Below are positions 37,593 through 48,914 of a stretch of 64,000 bases of DNA, in pieces (the stretch's first letter is position 1; each line of letters begins with the position of its first letter). Source of the stretch: Arthrobacter hankyongi (GTDB taxonomy: Bacteria > Actinomycetota > Actinomycetes > Actinomycetales > Micrococcaceae); the NCBI RefSeq assembly GCF_022012395.1, contig NZ_JAKLTQ010000005.1, positions 180,700 through 244,699 on the forward strand. The letters run 5' to 3'. The notes below the pieces were generated by a model. The model was not told the DNA's origin. It saw nothing but the letters and a program-made list of their open reading frames with translations, and ran no database searches. The position numbers and the translations under genes were made by a program.

Positions 37593-38641
37593 GGGCGCTG
37601 CTCCTGTCGTCTGCGCGGATGCTGCCCACGCTCCGGCACGGTCCGGACCCGGCGCTGTTCGTCCCATCTTCCGTAGGCGTCCACGATGTCGCTGACCAGG
37701 CGGTGCCGGACGACGTCGGAGGCCTCGAGCAGGGCAAAGTGCACGTCCTCGACACCTTGGAGGATCTCGCTGACGATCTTCAGTCCTGAGCTGGTCCCGC
37801 CCGGCAGGTCGATCTGCGTGATGTCGCCGGTCACCACCATCTTGGACCCGAAGCCCAGGCGGGTCAGGAACATCTTCATCTGTTCCGGCGTCGTATTCTG
37901 CGCCTCGTCCAGGATGATGAACGCGTCGTTGAGGGTCCGGCCGCGCATGTAGGCCAGCGGGGCCACCTCGATGGTGCCGGCGGCCATCAGGCGCGGAATG
38001 GAATCCGGGTCCATCATGTCGTGCAGGGCGTCATAGAGCGGACGCAGGTACGGATCGATCTTGTCGCTGAGCGTACCGGGCAGGAACCCCAGCCGCTCCC
38101 CCGCCTCGACGGCGGGACGGGTGAGGATGATCCGGTTGACTTCCTTCTGCTGCAGCGCCTGGACAGCCTTGGCCATCGCCAGGTAGGTCTTGCCGGTGCC
38201 GGCCGGGCCGATGCCGAAGACCACCGTGTTGGCGTCAATGGCATCCACGTACTTCTTCTGGTTCAGCGTCTTGGGCCGGATGGTGCGCCCGCGCGAGGAC
38301 AGAATGTTCTGGGTAAGCACGTCCGCCGGCCGGGCCACGGACTGCTCCTTGAGCATCCGCAGCAGCTGTTCGACGACCTGCGGCGTCACCCGCGTGTCCG
38401 CGGCGGCCAGGGTGCGGATCTCGGTGATCAGGCGTTCGGTCCGTTCGACGGCGGCGGCGGGCCCGCTGATCAACAGCTCATCGCCGCGTACGAGGAGGTC
38501 GATGTCCCGGAATTCCGCTTCGATCAGCCGGAGCACCTCATCGTGTGCACCGAGCGTCCTGACCATGTGTTCCGGGGACTCAAAGTGGACGGAACGGCTG
38601 CTGGATCCGAGCGGATCGACGTCCAATCGTGTTTCCGACAT
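37589..38641 (-). CDS. PhoH family ATPase
   Basis: A 350-residue PhoH-like P-loop ATPase. Walker A is 'GPAGTGKT' (near 148-155) and Walker B is 'FIILDEAQN'; an N-terminal KH-like region ('LRLIEAEFRDIDLLVRGDELLISG') precedes it. PhoH proteins next to YbeY are thought to join RNA processing. The ATG at 38641 (MSETRLD) is the family start. The C-terminal tail is Arg/Gln-rich. The 299 bases upstream, shared with the divergent lipoprotein gene, contain no gene I can support. Confidence 0.94.
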   Translation of the reverse strand: MSETRLDVDPLGSSSRSVHFESPEHMVRTLGAHDEVLRLIEAEFRDIDLLVRGDELLISGPAAAVERTERLITEIRTLAAADTRVTPQVVEQLLRMLKEQSVARPADVLTQNILSSRGRTIRPKTLNQKKYVDAIDANTVVFGIGPAGTGKTYLAMAKAVQALQQKEVNRIILTRPAVEAGERLGFLPGTLSDKIDPYLRPLYDALHDMMDPDSIPRLMAAGTIEVAPLAYMRGRTLNDAFIILDEAQNTTPEQMKMFLTRLGFGSKMVVTGDITQIDLPGGTSSGLKIVSEILQGVEDVHFALLEASDVVRHRLVSDIVDAYGRWDEQRRVRTVPERGQHPRRRQEQRP

Positions 38642-38940
38642 AATGCGGCCCGCAGGCCTGTCCTCGCTCCTTAGATTGTCCGTGCAGTACCCTTCCATGC
38701 TACGTCACCGGCGGCCTGCGGCCGGGCCCGGACAGTGCACCGACTACAGCTAAATCGTAAAACCAGGGCTAGGTCTCGATCCTGTTTCAATCGTGCATCA
38801 GTCCGGTTGAGAGGTGCCCAAACACGGTTTCCGCCCGCTCCGGCTGTGCCAAGCTTGTCTGGCAGGCCCCAAGTGGGACCGGCACAGGACTACCCGGCAC
38901 CGGCACCCCCCAATTTCCGGCCCGGACCCCAAAGAGGACC

Positions 38941-39939
38941 ATGAGCACTACGCCCCCGTCGCCCGGACGCCCCACACGTCCCGAAGTACCGCCCCGGCAG
39001 CGGCTGCGCGCCTTCAGCGCGTGGCTGGCCTTGCTGACGGCCGGTTCCCTGGGTCTGATCGGCTGCACGGCACTGGATCATCGGGGAACCACCGGGCCGA
39101 CCTCCATGCCCTCGGCAGGCGCTTCGCATGCGCCGGTACAGTCCGCCCCCTTGGTGACCAGCAGTCCGCTGGAGACGGTGCAGAGTTCGGAGCTTTCGCC
39201 CGTGTACTTCCTTGGCGAGAACGGCAGGAACATCTTCCTCTACCGCGAGTTCCGCCAGGCCGAGGACATGGGAGACCCCATCACCACCGCGGTGAGCGCG
39301 ATGACGCGGCTCAAGCCGCGCGACCCAGACTATTTCAATCCGTGGAGCCCGGCGGCCAAGGTGGGCGCGTCCATCATGAATGGCTCCGTGATCACCTTGG
39401 ACATTTCCTCGGACGCCTTCAAGGCGAATGTGGACGAGGGAATTGCCGAGCGTGCCGTCCAGCAGCTGGTTTACACCGCTACCGCCGCCGCGGCCAACGC
39501 CGGCCTGACCACCGCGGACAATCCGCTGGAGGTGGTGGTCCTGGTCGACGGGCACACGGGGTACATGGCCTTCAGACATGTACGGCTGGGCGCGCCGATG
39601 TCCCGCGACTACACCCTGGCCGCGCCGGTTTGGATCATCGACCCGCAGGAGGGGGACACTGCTGCGGACCAGGTGCGGGTGCTCGGCCGCGGCGTCGCCT
39701 TCGAGTCCCAGCTGTCCTGGCAGATCTACCGGCTCAAGAGCCCGAAGGACACCGGTGCGGGGGAACTGGCCGAGAGCGGCACCGTACCGATCAGCGCCCC
39801 GATGGGCCAGGCCGGGGAGTTCGAGTTCACCCAGCAGCTGGACCCTGGTTCATACCGGTTGTATGTCTACCACGAAGACATGAGCGGGCGGACCCAGGAG
39901 CGGCAGAATCCGGACAGCAAGGTTTTCACTATCCGCTGA
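38941..39939 (+). CDS. GerMN-domain lipoprotein
   Basis: A 332-residue exported protein. A basic N terminus and a hydrophobic segment end in a lipobox with Cys42 ('LGLIGC'). A GerMN domain follows (about 85-200; 'VYFLGENGRNIFLYREFR', 'LKPRDPDYFNPW'), then a Gmad2-like beta domain (about 225-330; 'VRVLGRGVAFESQLSWQIYRL'). Such proteins sit at the cell surface, often beside two-component or spore/cell-wall genes, with unknown function. AAAGAGGACC precedes the ATG. Confidence 0.87.
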   Translation: MSTTPPSPGRPTRPEVPPRQRLRAFSAWLALLTAGSLGLIGCTALDHRGTTGPTSMPSAGASHAPVQSAPLVTSSPLETVQSSELSPVYFLGENGRNIFLYREFRQAEDMGDPITTAVSAMTRLKPRDPDYFNPWSPAAKVGASIMNGSVITLDISSDAFKANVDEGIAERAVQQLVYTATAAAANAGLTTADNPLEVVVLVDGHTGYMAFRHVRLGAPMSRDYTLAAPVWIIDPQEGDTAADQVRVLGRGVAFESQLSWQIYRLKSPKDTGAGELAESGTVPISAPMGQAGEFEFTQQLDPGSYRLYVYHEDMSGRTQERQNPDSKVFTIR

Positions 39940-39954
39940 CCCTTCCCCCATCCC

Positions 39955-40014
39955 GTCGACTGGCCGGACAACGCCCTTTTCAGCCGTCAAACGGGCGTTA
40001 TCCGGCCAGTCGAC
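39955..40014. repeat. imperfect palindrome between convergent genes
   Basis: GTCGACTGGCCGGACAACGCCC (22 bases, 39955-39976, key ends GTCGAC and GCCC) pairs with 39993-40014 with one mismatch, and TTT/AAA extend the stem around an 8-base loop. The outer 24 bases agree at 17 positions with the palindrome at 24960-25021 (shared TCGACT and GCCCTT). It lies between the GerMN lipoprotein gene and rsmE and may end transcription of both. Confidence 0.8.
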
Positions 40015-40017
40015 AGC

Positions 40018-40794
40018 TTAGGTCCAGCGGCCGAGCTGCACACTGAGCAGCGCGACGGCGGCCGGACCGGCCGTGGATGAACGCAGCACGTGCGGCCCGA
40101 GCCTGACGGCCTGCGCCCCGGCCTCCAGCATGGCCTCGACCTCGCGCGGGCTCATGCCGCCCTCCGGCCCAACGATCATCACGACCGTGCCCTCCGCGGC
40201 TTCCTGCCCCGGCGCGTCCGCGCCCAGTGCAGCGGCAGCGGATACGAGCGGCTGCTCGGCTTCCTCGTGCAGGATCAGCGCCAGGGCGCTGCGGCCGATC
40301 AGCGCGCACAGTCCCTTCAGGTCCACTGGCGCGCCCACTGCGGGGATCCGCGCGCGGCGGGACTGCTTGGCGGCAGAGCGGACGGTGGACTCCCACTTGG
40401 CCACACCCTTGGCCTGCTTCTCGGCCCGCCAGCGGACAATGCTGCGTTCGGCCTGCCACGGCACCACCTCGTCGACCCCGAGCTCGGTGGCGGCTTCGAC
40501 CGCCAGTTCGTCCCGGTCCCCCTTGGCCAGGGCCTGGACGAGCACCAGCCGGTACGGCGGCGCAGCCTCGTCCAGCACCGCTTCGACATCCAGCACCAGT
40601 TCGGTGCCGGCCGCCGAGCGCACCGTGCCGGTCACCCGGCGGCCGGCACCGTCAACGATGTCCGCTGCTTCCCCGGCAGCCAGGCGCCGGACGCTGACGG
40701 CATGCCGCGCCTCGGCACCGGCGAGGCGGAAGGCCGAGCCGGCCGCGACGTCGTCGAGCTCGCCCGGGTCGGCGAAGAAGACCGGATTCGTCAC
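40018..40794 (-). CDS. rsmE: 16S rRNA (uracil1498-N3)-methyltransferase
   Basis: A 258-residue SPOUT-family methyltransferase. The N-terminal PUA-like domain contains 'HAVSVRRLAAGE', and the trefoil-knot SAM site is 'VMIVGPEGGMSPREV' and 'LGPHVLRSSTAGPAA'. It follows dnaJ closely (3 bases), as in many actinobacteria. Its stop codon is at the edge of the palindrome 39955-40014. Confidence 0.97.
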   Translation of the reverse strand: MTNPVFFADPGELDDVAAGSAFRLAGAEARHAVSVRRLAAGEAADIVDGAGRRVTGTVRSAAGTELVLDVEAVLDEAAPPYRLVLVQALAKGDRDELAVEAATELGVDEVVPWQAERSIVRWRAEKQAKGVAKWESTVRSAAKQSRRARIPAVGAPVDLKGLCALIGRSALALILHEEAEQPLVSAAAALGADAPGQEAAEGTVVMIVGPEGGMSPREVEAMLEAGAQAVRLGPHVLRSSTAGPAAVALLSVQLGRWT

Positions 40795-40797
40795 CGC

Positions 40798-41925
40798 TTA
40801 GAGGTTGCCGAGTTTGTCCCGCAGCCGGGCGAAGACACCGCTGCCGCTGGGAGCCAGTTTGCCTTCGGCCAGATGCTCGCCGCGCAGCTGCGCCAGCCGG
40901 CGGAGCAGTTCCTCCTGCTCGGCGTCGAGCTTGGCCGGGGTCTCGACATGCAGATGGACCTTCAGGTCCCCGCGGCCGAAACCGCGCAGGTGGGTGACGC
41001 CCAGACCGCGCAGGGTGATCACTTCGCCGGACTGGATACCGGGCTTCAGGTTCAGTTCCTGCTCGCCGTCGAACGTTTCCAGGTTCACGGAGGTGCCCAG
41101 CGCCGCGGCCGTCATCGGCACGGCCAGCGTGACGTTGAGGTCGTCCCCCTCGCGGATGAAGTTCTTGTCCGCGGCGACCCGGATCTCCACGTAGAGGTCC
41201 CCCTGCGGACCGCCGGCCGGGCCCGCCTCGCCCTGGCCGGCGAGCTGGATCCGGGTGCCGGTGGCCACGCCGGCCGGGATCTTGATGGTCAGCGAACGGC
41301 GGCTGCGGATCCGGCCCTCGCCGTTACATTCGTTGCACGGGTCCGGGATGATCGTGCCGAAGCCCTGGCAGCTTCCGCACGGGGAGGCCGTCATGACCTG
41401 GCCGAGGATGGAGCGCACGGCGCGCTGGACCTGGCCGGAGCCGCCGCAGATGTCGCAGGTACGCGGATGCGTGCCCGCGCGGCAGCAGCTGCCGTTGCAG
41501 GTGGGGCAGACGACGGCGGTGTCCACCTCGATCTTCTTGTTCACGCCGAAGACGGCGTCCTTCAGGTCGATCCGGACGTTGATCAGGGCGTCCTGGCCGC
41601 GGCGGGTGCGGGTGGCCGGGCCGGCCGAGCCGGCGCCGCCGAAGAAGGTCTCGAAGATGTCCTGGAAGGCGAAGCCGGAACCCGAGTAGGCGCCGCCGAA
41701 GCCCGTGTCCGTGCCGTTCTCATTGCCGGTGGTGTCGTAGATGCGGCGTTTCTGCGGGTCCGACAGCACCTCGTAGGCGTGGCTGACCTGCTTGAACTTG
41801 TCCGCGGCCTCCTCGCCAGGATTAACATCCGGATGCAGCTTGCGGGCCAGCTTGCGGTAGGCCTTCTTGATTTCCTCGGTGCTGGCGTCGCGGCTGACAC
41901 CGAGTACGTCGTAGTGGTTGCTCAC
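40798..41925 (-). CDS. dnaJ: chaperone DnaJ
   Basis: A 375-residue type I J-protein: J domain (1-70, HPD at 31-33), G/F-rich linker, zinc domain and substrate-binding beta domain. Four Cys motifs are present, but the first reads C-P-T-C-N-G-S-C-C, with Cys in place of the last Gly of CxxCxGxG; the others ([24 protein letters not shown]) are normal. The start is GTG at 41925, 70 bases after hrcA, and it shares the CIRCE control. Confidence 0.96.
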   Translation of the reverse strand: MSNHYDVLGVSRDASTEEIKKAYRKLARKLHPDVNPGEEAADKFKQVSHAYEVLSDPQKRRIYDTTGNENGTDTGFGGAYSGSGFAFQDIFETFFGGAGSAGPATRTRRGQDALINVRIDLKDAVFGVNKKIEVDTAVVCPTCNGSCCRAGTHPRTCDICGGSGQVQRAVRSILGQVMTASPCGSCQGFGTIIPDPCNECNGEGRIRSRRSLTIKIPAGVATGTRIQLAGQGEAGPAGGPQGDLYVEIRVAADKNFIREGDDLNVTLAVPMTAAALGTSVNLETFDGEQELNLKPGIQSGEVITLRGLGVTHLRGFGRGDLKVHLHVETPAKLDAEQEELLRRLAQLRGEHLAEGKLAPSGSGVFARLRDKLGNL

Positions 41926-41995
41926 CTTTGAATACTTCTCTTCCTGCGAATCGTGTTCCGGCGGCCCGGCCGCCCTGTCGGTGCTTGCCCTGTAC

Positions 41996-43009
41996 TCAGC
42001 CTGCCAGAATCCTGGACAGATAGCGTGCCACGGCCCGGACCGCGGCCATGGTGGTTGGATAGTCCATCCGGGTGGGACCAAGCACGCCCACCTTGGCCGA
42101 GGCATCCGGACCGTAGCCGGTGGCCACCACCGAGGTCTCGACCAGCGAGTTGTACGGGTTCTCGCTGCCGATCCGGACCGAAATGCCGCGGGCATCCTGC
42201 TGCATCTCCGAGAGGAGCCGCAGCATCACCACCTGCTCCTCCAGCGCCTCCAGGATCGGGGAGATGCTCAGCGGGAAATCCACGGTGGAACGAGCCAGGT
42301 TGGCCGTGCCGGCCAGCAGGATGCGCTCCTCGCGGGTGAGTGCCGACAGGTGGACCAGCTCGGCGCACAGCGTGCGGAGGGCCTCGGCCAGCTCGGCGGC
42401 CACCCCGGGCACGCCGGAGGAAAGTTTGGCCTCCACCTCAACCAGCGGCGTGCCGGCCAGGGTGCCCAGCAGCGCGGTACGCAGGTCGGCCAGATCGGTT
42501 TCGGCAATGTCCTCGGACAGCCTGATCACGCGCTGTTCCACCTTGCCGTTGTCCGCGATCAGCACGACCAGCACCTGGCGGGGAGCCAGCAGCACGAATT
42601 CGAGGTGCCGCACCCGGGCCCGGCCCAGCTGCGGATACTGGATGACCGCCACCTGGCTGGTCAGCTGGGACAATAGCCGCACGGTGCGGTCCATCACGTC
42701 ATCCAGGTCCTCGGCGCCGTCGAGCAGCGTCTGGATGGCGCGCCGCTCCGCGGCGGACAAGGGCTTGACGTCCGAAATCCGGTCCACGAACAGCCGGTAG
42801 CCCTTATCCGTGGGAATGCGGCCCGAGCTGGTGTGCGGGGCCACGATCAGCCCGTCCTCCTCCAGCGCCGCCATGTCGTTGCGGATGGTCGCGGAGGAGA
42901 CACCCAGGTGGTGGCGGTCGACCAGTGCCTTGGACCCGACAGGCTCGCGCGAGTGGACATAGTCCTCGACTATGGCGCGCAGCACCTCCAGGCGGCGGAC
43001 CTCGCTCAA
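41996..43009 (-). CDS. hrcA: heat-inducible transcription repressor HrcA
   Basis: A 337-residue repressor that binds CIRCE and is kept active by GroEL. The N-terminal winged helix is '[29 protein letters not shown]', followed by '[18 protein letters not shown]', the DNA-contact segment. The start is a TTG at 43009: AGGAGG lies 5 bases upstream and this matches the family N terminus ([10 protein letters not shown]). A CIRCE operator lies 51 bases upstream. Confidence 0.97.
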   Translation of the reverse strand: MSEVRRLEVLRAIVEDYVHSREPVGSKALVDRHHLGVSSATIRNDMAALEEDGLIVAPHTSSGRIPTDKGYRLFVDRISDVKPLSAAERRAIQTLLDGAEDLDDVMDRTVRLLSQLTSQVAVIQYPQLGRARVRHLEFVLLAPRQVLVVLIADNGKVEQRVIRLSEDIAETDLADLRTALLGTLAGTPLVEVEAKLSSGVPGVAAELAEALRTLCAELVHLSALTREERILLAGTANLARSTVDFPLSISPILEALEEQVVMLRLLSEMQQDARGISVRIGSENPYNSLVETSVVATGYGPDASAKVGVLGPTRMDYPTTMAAVRAVARYLSRILAG

Positions 43010-43059
43010 CGGAACCTCCTGACGAACCTCTCCCGCCCGCGCACCATGCGCGGGAACCG

Positions 43060-43086
43060 TTAGCACTCACCGTGCCTAAGTGCTAA
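43060..43086. promoter_or_regulatory. CIRCE operator
   Basis: TTAGCACTC (43060-43068), 9-base spacer, AAGTGCTAA (43078-43086). It differs from consensus at one position (A for G). HrcA should bind it to repress hrcA-dnaJ. Confidence 0.93.
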
Positions 43087-43293
43087 GTCTAATACGTCGG
43101 CACGCCCCATGGCATTGCGCCCAGCCGCCTGCCGGTTCGATGCTGGCCGCAAACGCTCCGCACCGGAGCCCCGCGGGCCGACCCGCGAGGCTCCGTCCGG
43201 CTGTGCCCAGGCTGGGCTAGCATTGGGAGGCTGGCGGCGCGGAAGCGCCCCGGCGAGCCTGACGAGCAGCACCGAGCCGAAGGACTTACCACC

Positions 43294-44136
43294 ATGACCA
43301 ACTACGGTTGGGGACCCCAGGACATCACCGCGAAGGCGGCCCGCCGCGAACTGGCCGAAGTGCCGGCCGAGCCGGGGCTGGTGCTCGAGGACGTCCAGAG
43401 CGGCTGGGTGGGCGCCGTGGTCCGGGTGGAGAAGTCCGGCGGCATGCATGTGGTGGCCTTGGAGGACCGCCGGGGCAAGACCCGCTCCTTCCCGCTGGGC
43501 TTCGGCTTCCTGCTCGAGGGCAGGCCGGTCAAGGTGGTGCCTGCCACCGCGGCCGCCCCGAAGAAGCCCCAGCGCACGGCCTCCGGCTCGGTCCGGGTCG
43601 AGGGACTGCGCGCCCAGGTCGCCAAAGCCAGCAGGATCTGGGTGGAAGGCAAGCACGACGCCGAACTGGTGGAAAAGGTCTGGGGCCACGACCTGCGCGT
43701 GGAGGGAATCGTCGTCGAACCATTGCACGGCGTCGACGACCTCGCCGCGGCCGTGGCGGAGTTTGCGCCCGGGCCCGGGCGCAAACTGGGAATCCTGGTG
43801 GACCATCTGGTCAAGGATTCCAAGGAGTGGCGGATCGCGCAGGCGGCCATGGCCGTCCCGGCGGCACGCGGCAACGTGCTGATCGTGGGACATCCCTACG
43901 TGGACGTCTGGCAGGCGGTCAAACCCTCGGTCATCGGGCTTCAGGACTGGCCGGTGGTACCGCGCGGAATGGACTGGAAGACCGGCATCCTGGCCGGCCT
44001 GGGCTGGCCGAACCGGACTCCGGCCGACATCGCCGAGGGCTGGCGGCGGCTGCTCGGCAGCGTCAGCACCTACGCAGACCTGGAGCCGTCCCTGCTGGGC
44101 CGCGTGGAGGAAGTCATCGACTTCCTCACAACGTGA
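43294..44136 (+). CDS. DUF3097 family protein
   Basis: A 280-residue soluble protein of DUF3097, conserved in actinobacteria beside hrcA. An N-terminal beta domain (1-90, 'GWVGAVVRVEKSGGMHVVALEDRRGKTRSF') is joined to a TOPRIM-like segment ('IWVEGKHDAELVEKVWGHDLR' at about 113, 'LVDHLVKDSKE', 'VLIVGHPYVDVW'). The TOPRIM resemblance (Glu of 'VEGKHDA' and the later acidic pair) suggests a nuclease or primase-like fold, but this is my inference. ATG at 43294. Confidence 0.87.
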   Translation: MTNYGWGPQDITAKAARRELAEVPAEPGLVLEDVQSGWVGAVVRVEKSGGMHVVALEDRRGKTRSFPLGFGFLLEGRPVKVVPATAAAPKKPQRTASGSVRVEGLRAQVAKASRIWVEGKHDAELVEKVWGHDLRVEGIVVEPLHGVDDLAAAVAEFAPGPGRKLGILVDHLVKDSKEWRIAQAAMAVPAARGNVLIVGHPYVDVWQAVKPSVIGLQDWPVVPRGMDWKTGILAGLGWPNRTPADIAEGWRRLLGSVSTYADLEPSLLGRVEEVIDFLTT

Positions 44137-44230
44137 GCCGGGCAGTTGCCGCTAACCTAGTTCATAGCAGTACCCGGGCCCGGCCCGGTCAAGACATATC
44201 CCGCTACCGAGCAACTCTGAGGTAGGTCCT

Positions 44231-44674
44231 GTGCAAGAGAACGCCGCGCGTAAAGCTGACCGCAGCGCAAACAGCGATAACTCCCCGCGGAGCCCGGCTC
44301 CCCGTCCGCAGTACCAGAGCGCCTCGTCCACGGCCCTGCCGCTGACCCCGTCCGAGGACCGGCAATGGGCCACGCTGGCGCACTTCGGCGGGATCCTGGG
44401 CTGCATCCCCTCGCTGGTGATCTACCTGATCTTCAAGGACCGCGGCCCGTTCACGGCCCAGGAATCCAAAGAAGCCCTGAACTTCACCCTGCCGCTGACC
44501 GTCGCCGCAGTGATCGTCAACCTGCTGATCAACATCCCGGCCGTCAATGCCCTCTTCGCGGTGCTGGCCGCGGCGATCTGGGTCTTCCTGACCGTCTACT
44601 CGGTCATTGCCGGGATCGAAGTCAACCGCGGCCGGCCCTACCGGTACCCCCTGAACCTGCGCCTGATCCGCTAA
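44231..44674 (+). CDS. DUF4870 family membrane protein
   Basis: A 147-residue protein. A disordered, Ser/Pro-rich N terminus (1-40) precedes three helices: 'WATLAHFGGILGCIPSLVIYLIF', 'LPLTVAAVIVNLLINI' and 'NALFAVLAAAIWVFLTVYSVIAG'. 'RGPFTAQESKEALNF' between helices 1 and 2 is the DUF4870 signature. Function unknown. It starts with GTG at 44231 and is convergent with hemW. Confidence 0.87.
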   Translation: MQENAARKADRSANSDNSPRSPAPRPQYQSASSTALPLTPSEDRQWATLAHFGGILGCIPSLVIYLIFKDRGPFTAQESKEALNFTLPLTVAAVIVNLLINIPAVNALFAVLAAAIWVFLTVYSVIAGIEVNRGRPYRYPLNLRLIR

Positions 44675-44719
44675 CCCCCCGTTTCCCGCCCGCCCACACT
44701 CCATTAGGGCCCGAGGCGT

Positions 44720-45955
44720 TTAGGGCTCGAGCAGGCGGCGAACGACGGCGTCGGCCAGCAACCGGCCCTGAAGCGTCAGCCGCACCCGCCCGCGCACGGC
44801 CTGGGCGCCGTCGATCAGGCCCTCGGCAATCAACCCGGCCACTTCCCGCCGTCCCTGCGGGCCCAGCTCCGCGGTCGCCAGCCCGTCGATGATCCGGGTC
44901 TGCAGCATGACATGCTCCAACTGCCGGGTTGCCTCGTCCAGGGTTTCGCGGCCGGCGGCCGGCGACTCCCCCGCGGCCAGACGGCCGGCATAGGCAACCG
45001 GATGCTTCACATTCCACCAGCGCACGCCGCCGACATGGGAATGGGCCCCCGGCCCGGCGCCCCACCAGTCGTCGCCGTGCCAGTAGGCGAGGTTGTGCCG
45101 GCAGCGGTCCGCCTCGGTCCGGGCCCAGTTGCTGACCTCGTACCAGCCGTAGCCGGCCGCCGCCAGCCGCTCGTCGGCCAGCTGGTACTTGGCTGCATGG
45201 TCGTCGTCGTCGATATCCGGCACCTGGCCGCGGCGGATCTGGGCAGCCAGCCGGGTGCCATCCTCGACGATGAGCGCGTAGGCCGAGACGTGGTCCGGTC
45301 CGCAGGCGATCGCGGCCTCGAGGCTGGCTTCCCAGTCCTGCAGGGACTCCCCCGGGGTGCCGTAGATCAAATCCAGGCTGACCTTCAGGCCAGCGTCGCG
45401 GGCCCAACGCACTGCCTCGGGCACCCGGGCCGGATTATGCGTGCGGTCCAGCACCTTCAGCACGTGCGGGACGGCGGACTGCATGCCGAAGGAGATCCGG
45501 GTAAAGCCGGCGTCTGCCAACAGCTGCAGGGACTCGGGCGTGACCGAGTCCGGATTGGCCTCGGTGGTTACCTCCGCGCCAGGTTCCAGCTGCCAGAGCC
45601 GTCGGGCCCGGTCCAGGATCCGCGCCAGGTCCACCGCGGGCAGCAGCGTGGGCGTGCCGCCGCCGAAGAACACCGTGGACAATGGGCGCGACGGCACCCC
45701 CGACTGCTCCAGGACCCGGGCGGCCAGGTCCAGTTCGCCGCCGACGGTACCTGCGTACTCATCCTGGGCCGCGCCCGGACCAAGCTCGGTGGCTGTGTAC
45801 GTATTGAAGTCGCAATAACCGCAGCGCACGGCACAGAACGGGATGTGGACATACAGGCAGAAGCGCCGGCCGCCCGCGCCGCTGCCCGCCTGGGCCGGCA
45901 GCACGCCGTCGGCCGGGGCCGGATCCCCCACCGGAAGAATGCTAGGCACGGGCAC
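44720..45955 (-). CDS. hemW: HemW-like radical SAM protein
   Basis: A 411-residue radical SAM protein that is related to coproporphyrinogen dehydrogenase but acts as a haem chaperone in studied species. The [4Fe-4S] motif is C41-x3-C45-x2-C48 ('FCAVRCGYC'); 'FFGGGTPTLL' and 'GLKVSLDLIYGTPGES' are family motifs, and the HemW C-terminal domain starts near 320. It starts with GTG at 45955, 42 bases after lepA. Confidence 0.95.
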   Translation of the reverse strand: MPVPSILPVGDPAPADGVLPAQAGSGAGGRRFCLYVHIPFCAVRCGYCDFNTYTATELGPGAAQDEYAGTVGGELDLAARVLEQSGVPSRPLSTVFFGGGTPTLLPAVDLARILDRARRLWQLEPGAEVTTEANPDSVTPESLQLLADAGFTRISFGMQSAVPHVLKVLDRTHNPARVPEAVRWARDAGLKVSLDLIYGTPGESLQDWEASLEAAIACGPDHVSAYALIVEDGTRLAAQIRRGQVPDIDDDDHAAKYQLADERLAAAGYGWYEVSNWARTEADRCRHNLAYWHGDDWWGAGPGAHSHVGGVRWWNVKHPVAYAGRLAAGESPAAGRETLDEATRQLEHVMLQTRIIDGLATAELGPQGRREVAGLIAEGLIDGAQAVRGRVRLTLQGRLLADAVVRRLLEP

Positions 45956-45997
45956 CGCCGGTCCTGCGCGGGCCCCCGGTGGAGACAGGGTGGAACG

Positions 45998-47851
<1,854 letters not shown>

Positions 47852-48017
47852 AGGAGCTCCCTAAATCTTGTGATGGCGGCCGGCCGGCCGCGCCCGGCGC
47901 GTGAAGTGGCCACTGCCGAAATTACGGTGGATTCAACTCGATTTAACAGTGTCCCACGCGCCGGGACCAATCCTCCAACAACCGAGCGGAAACTTCGCCG
48001 GCAGGTAGCGTTGATCC

Positions 48018-48668
48018 ATGGCATTCGATTCAAAGAAACTGGGCCGCCTCCTGAAGGGAGCCGCGGACATGCTCAAGGCTGCCGGCGCACCCAAGGCCGG
48101 CACGCCGAAGACCCGCACCGCCGGGACCGGTACCGCCAAAACGCCGACGGCGACGGCCGCGGGCAGGCGGACGACGACGCCGCGGCCGGCAGCCAGGCCA
48201 GAGGCGAAGCCGGCACCGCAGCCGGCCGAAAGGCCGGCGGCTCGCGGGGCGGCGGGCCAGCTGAGCTCCCCCTACCCCGGGGATTTCCGCGGCCGGGCCA
48301 AGGCCAGCTACGCACCCAAACCCGACGGCGACCCGGATCCCGGCGAGGTGGTGTGGACCTGGGTACCGTTCGAGGAGGACTACAGCCAGGGCAAGGACCG
48401 CCCGGTGCTGCTGATCGGCCGCAGCGGCCAACGGCTGCTCGCACTGATGCTGACCAGCAAGGACCGCAACAACGGCAGCCGCCGGGACGAAGACTATTTG
48501 GACGTCGGCACGGGACCATGGGATTCCAAGGGCCGGCCCAGCGAAGTCAAGCTGGACCGGATCCTGCAGATCGACCCGCGGGACATCCGCCGTGAGGGAT
48601 CGGTGATGAACCGGACGGCCTTCGCCCAGGTGGCCAAGGCGCTGCAACAACTTCACGGCTGGTCCTGA
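48018..48668 (+). CDS. PemK/MazF-fold protein with long N-terminal extension
   Basis: A 216-residue protein. The C-terminal 110 residues match the PemK/MazF fold ('PGEVVWTWVPFEEDYSQGKDRPVLLIGRSG', 'LMLTSKD', 'VKLDRILQIDPRDIRREGSVM'), which in toxins cuts RNA. The first 85 residues are a low-complexity Ala/Pro/Thr/Arg tail that begins with a short amphipathic helix ('FDSKKLGRLLKGAADMLKA'). No antitoxin gene is next to it: the neighbours are lepA and rpsT. Actinobacterial proteins of this kind are called toxins in databases, but a solitary, conserved housekeeping or regulatory role seems as likely. Confidence 0.85.
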   Translation: MAFDSKKLGRLLKGAADMLKAAGAPKAGTPKTRTAGTGTAKTPTATAAGRRTTTPRPAARPEAKPAPQPAERPAARGAAGQLSSPYPGDFRGRAKASYAPKPDGDPDPGEVVWTWVPFEEDYSQGKDRPVLLIGRSGQRLLALMLTSKDRNNGSRRDEDYLDVGTGPWDSKGRPSEVKLDRILQIDPRDIRREGSVMNRTAFAQVAKALQQLHGWS

Positions 48669-48771
48669 CCTGCGAAACCGCTGCGGGTCCGGACGGGATG
48701 CACTGCATCCCGAGCCGGAAGCGCTACAGCGCAAATCGGGCGGCGACACGGCATGGATTCCGCCGCTGGTC

Positions 48772-48780
48772 TGCTAATAT
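48772..48780 (+). promoter_or_regulatory. rpsT promoter (extended -10)
   Basis: TGC-TAATAT (48772-48780) is an extended -10 element. The 5' UTR would be about 128 bases, long enough for autogenous control by S20, although I see no defined structure. Confidence 0.55.
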
Positions 48781-48914
48781 TTATAGCTGTGTGTCCGCGC
48801 AGGTCGACGGGCACCCCGGATCGGCTGCCATTACGGTGCCCCACGCCGCTCAGTCAATAGTTGGTCCGGCATGCCCTCACCAGACCAGTCCGCATTACAA
48901 AGAGAGTTTAATAA

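Noticed and set aside
48018..48668. Complete toxin-antitoxin pair
   Set aside because: No small antitoxin gene lies within reach on either side.
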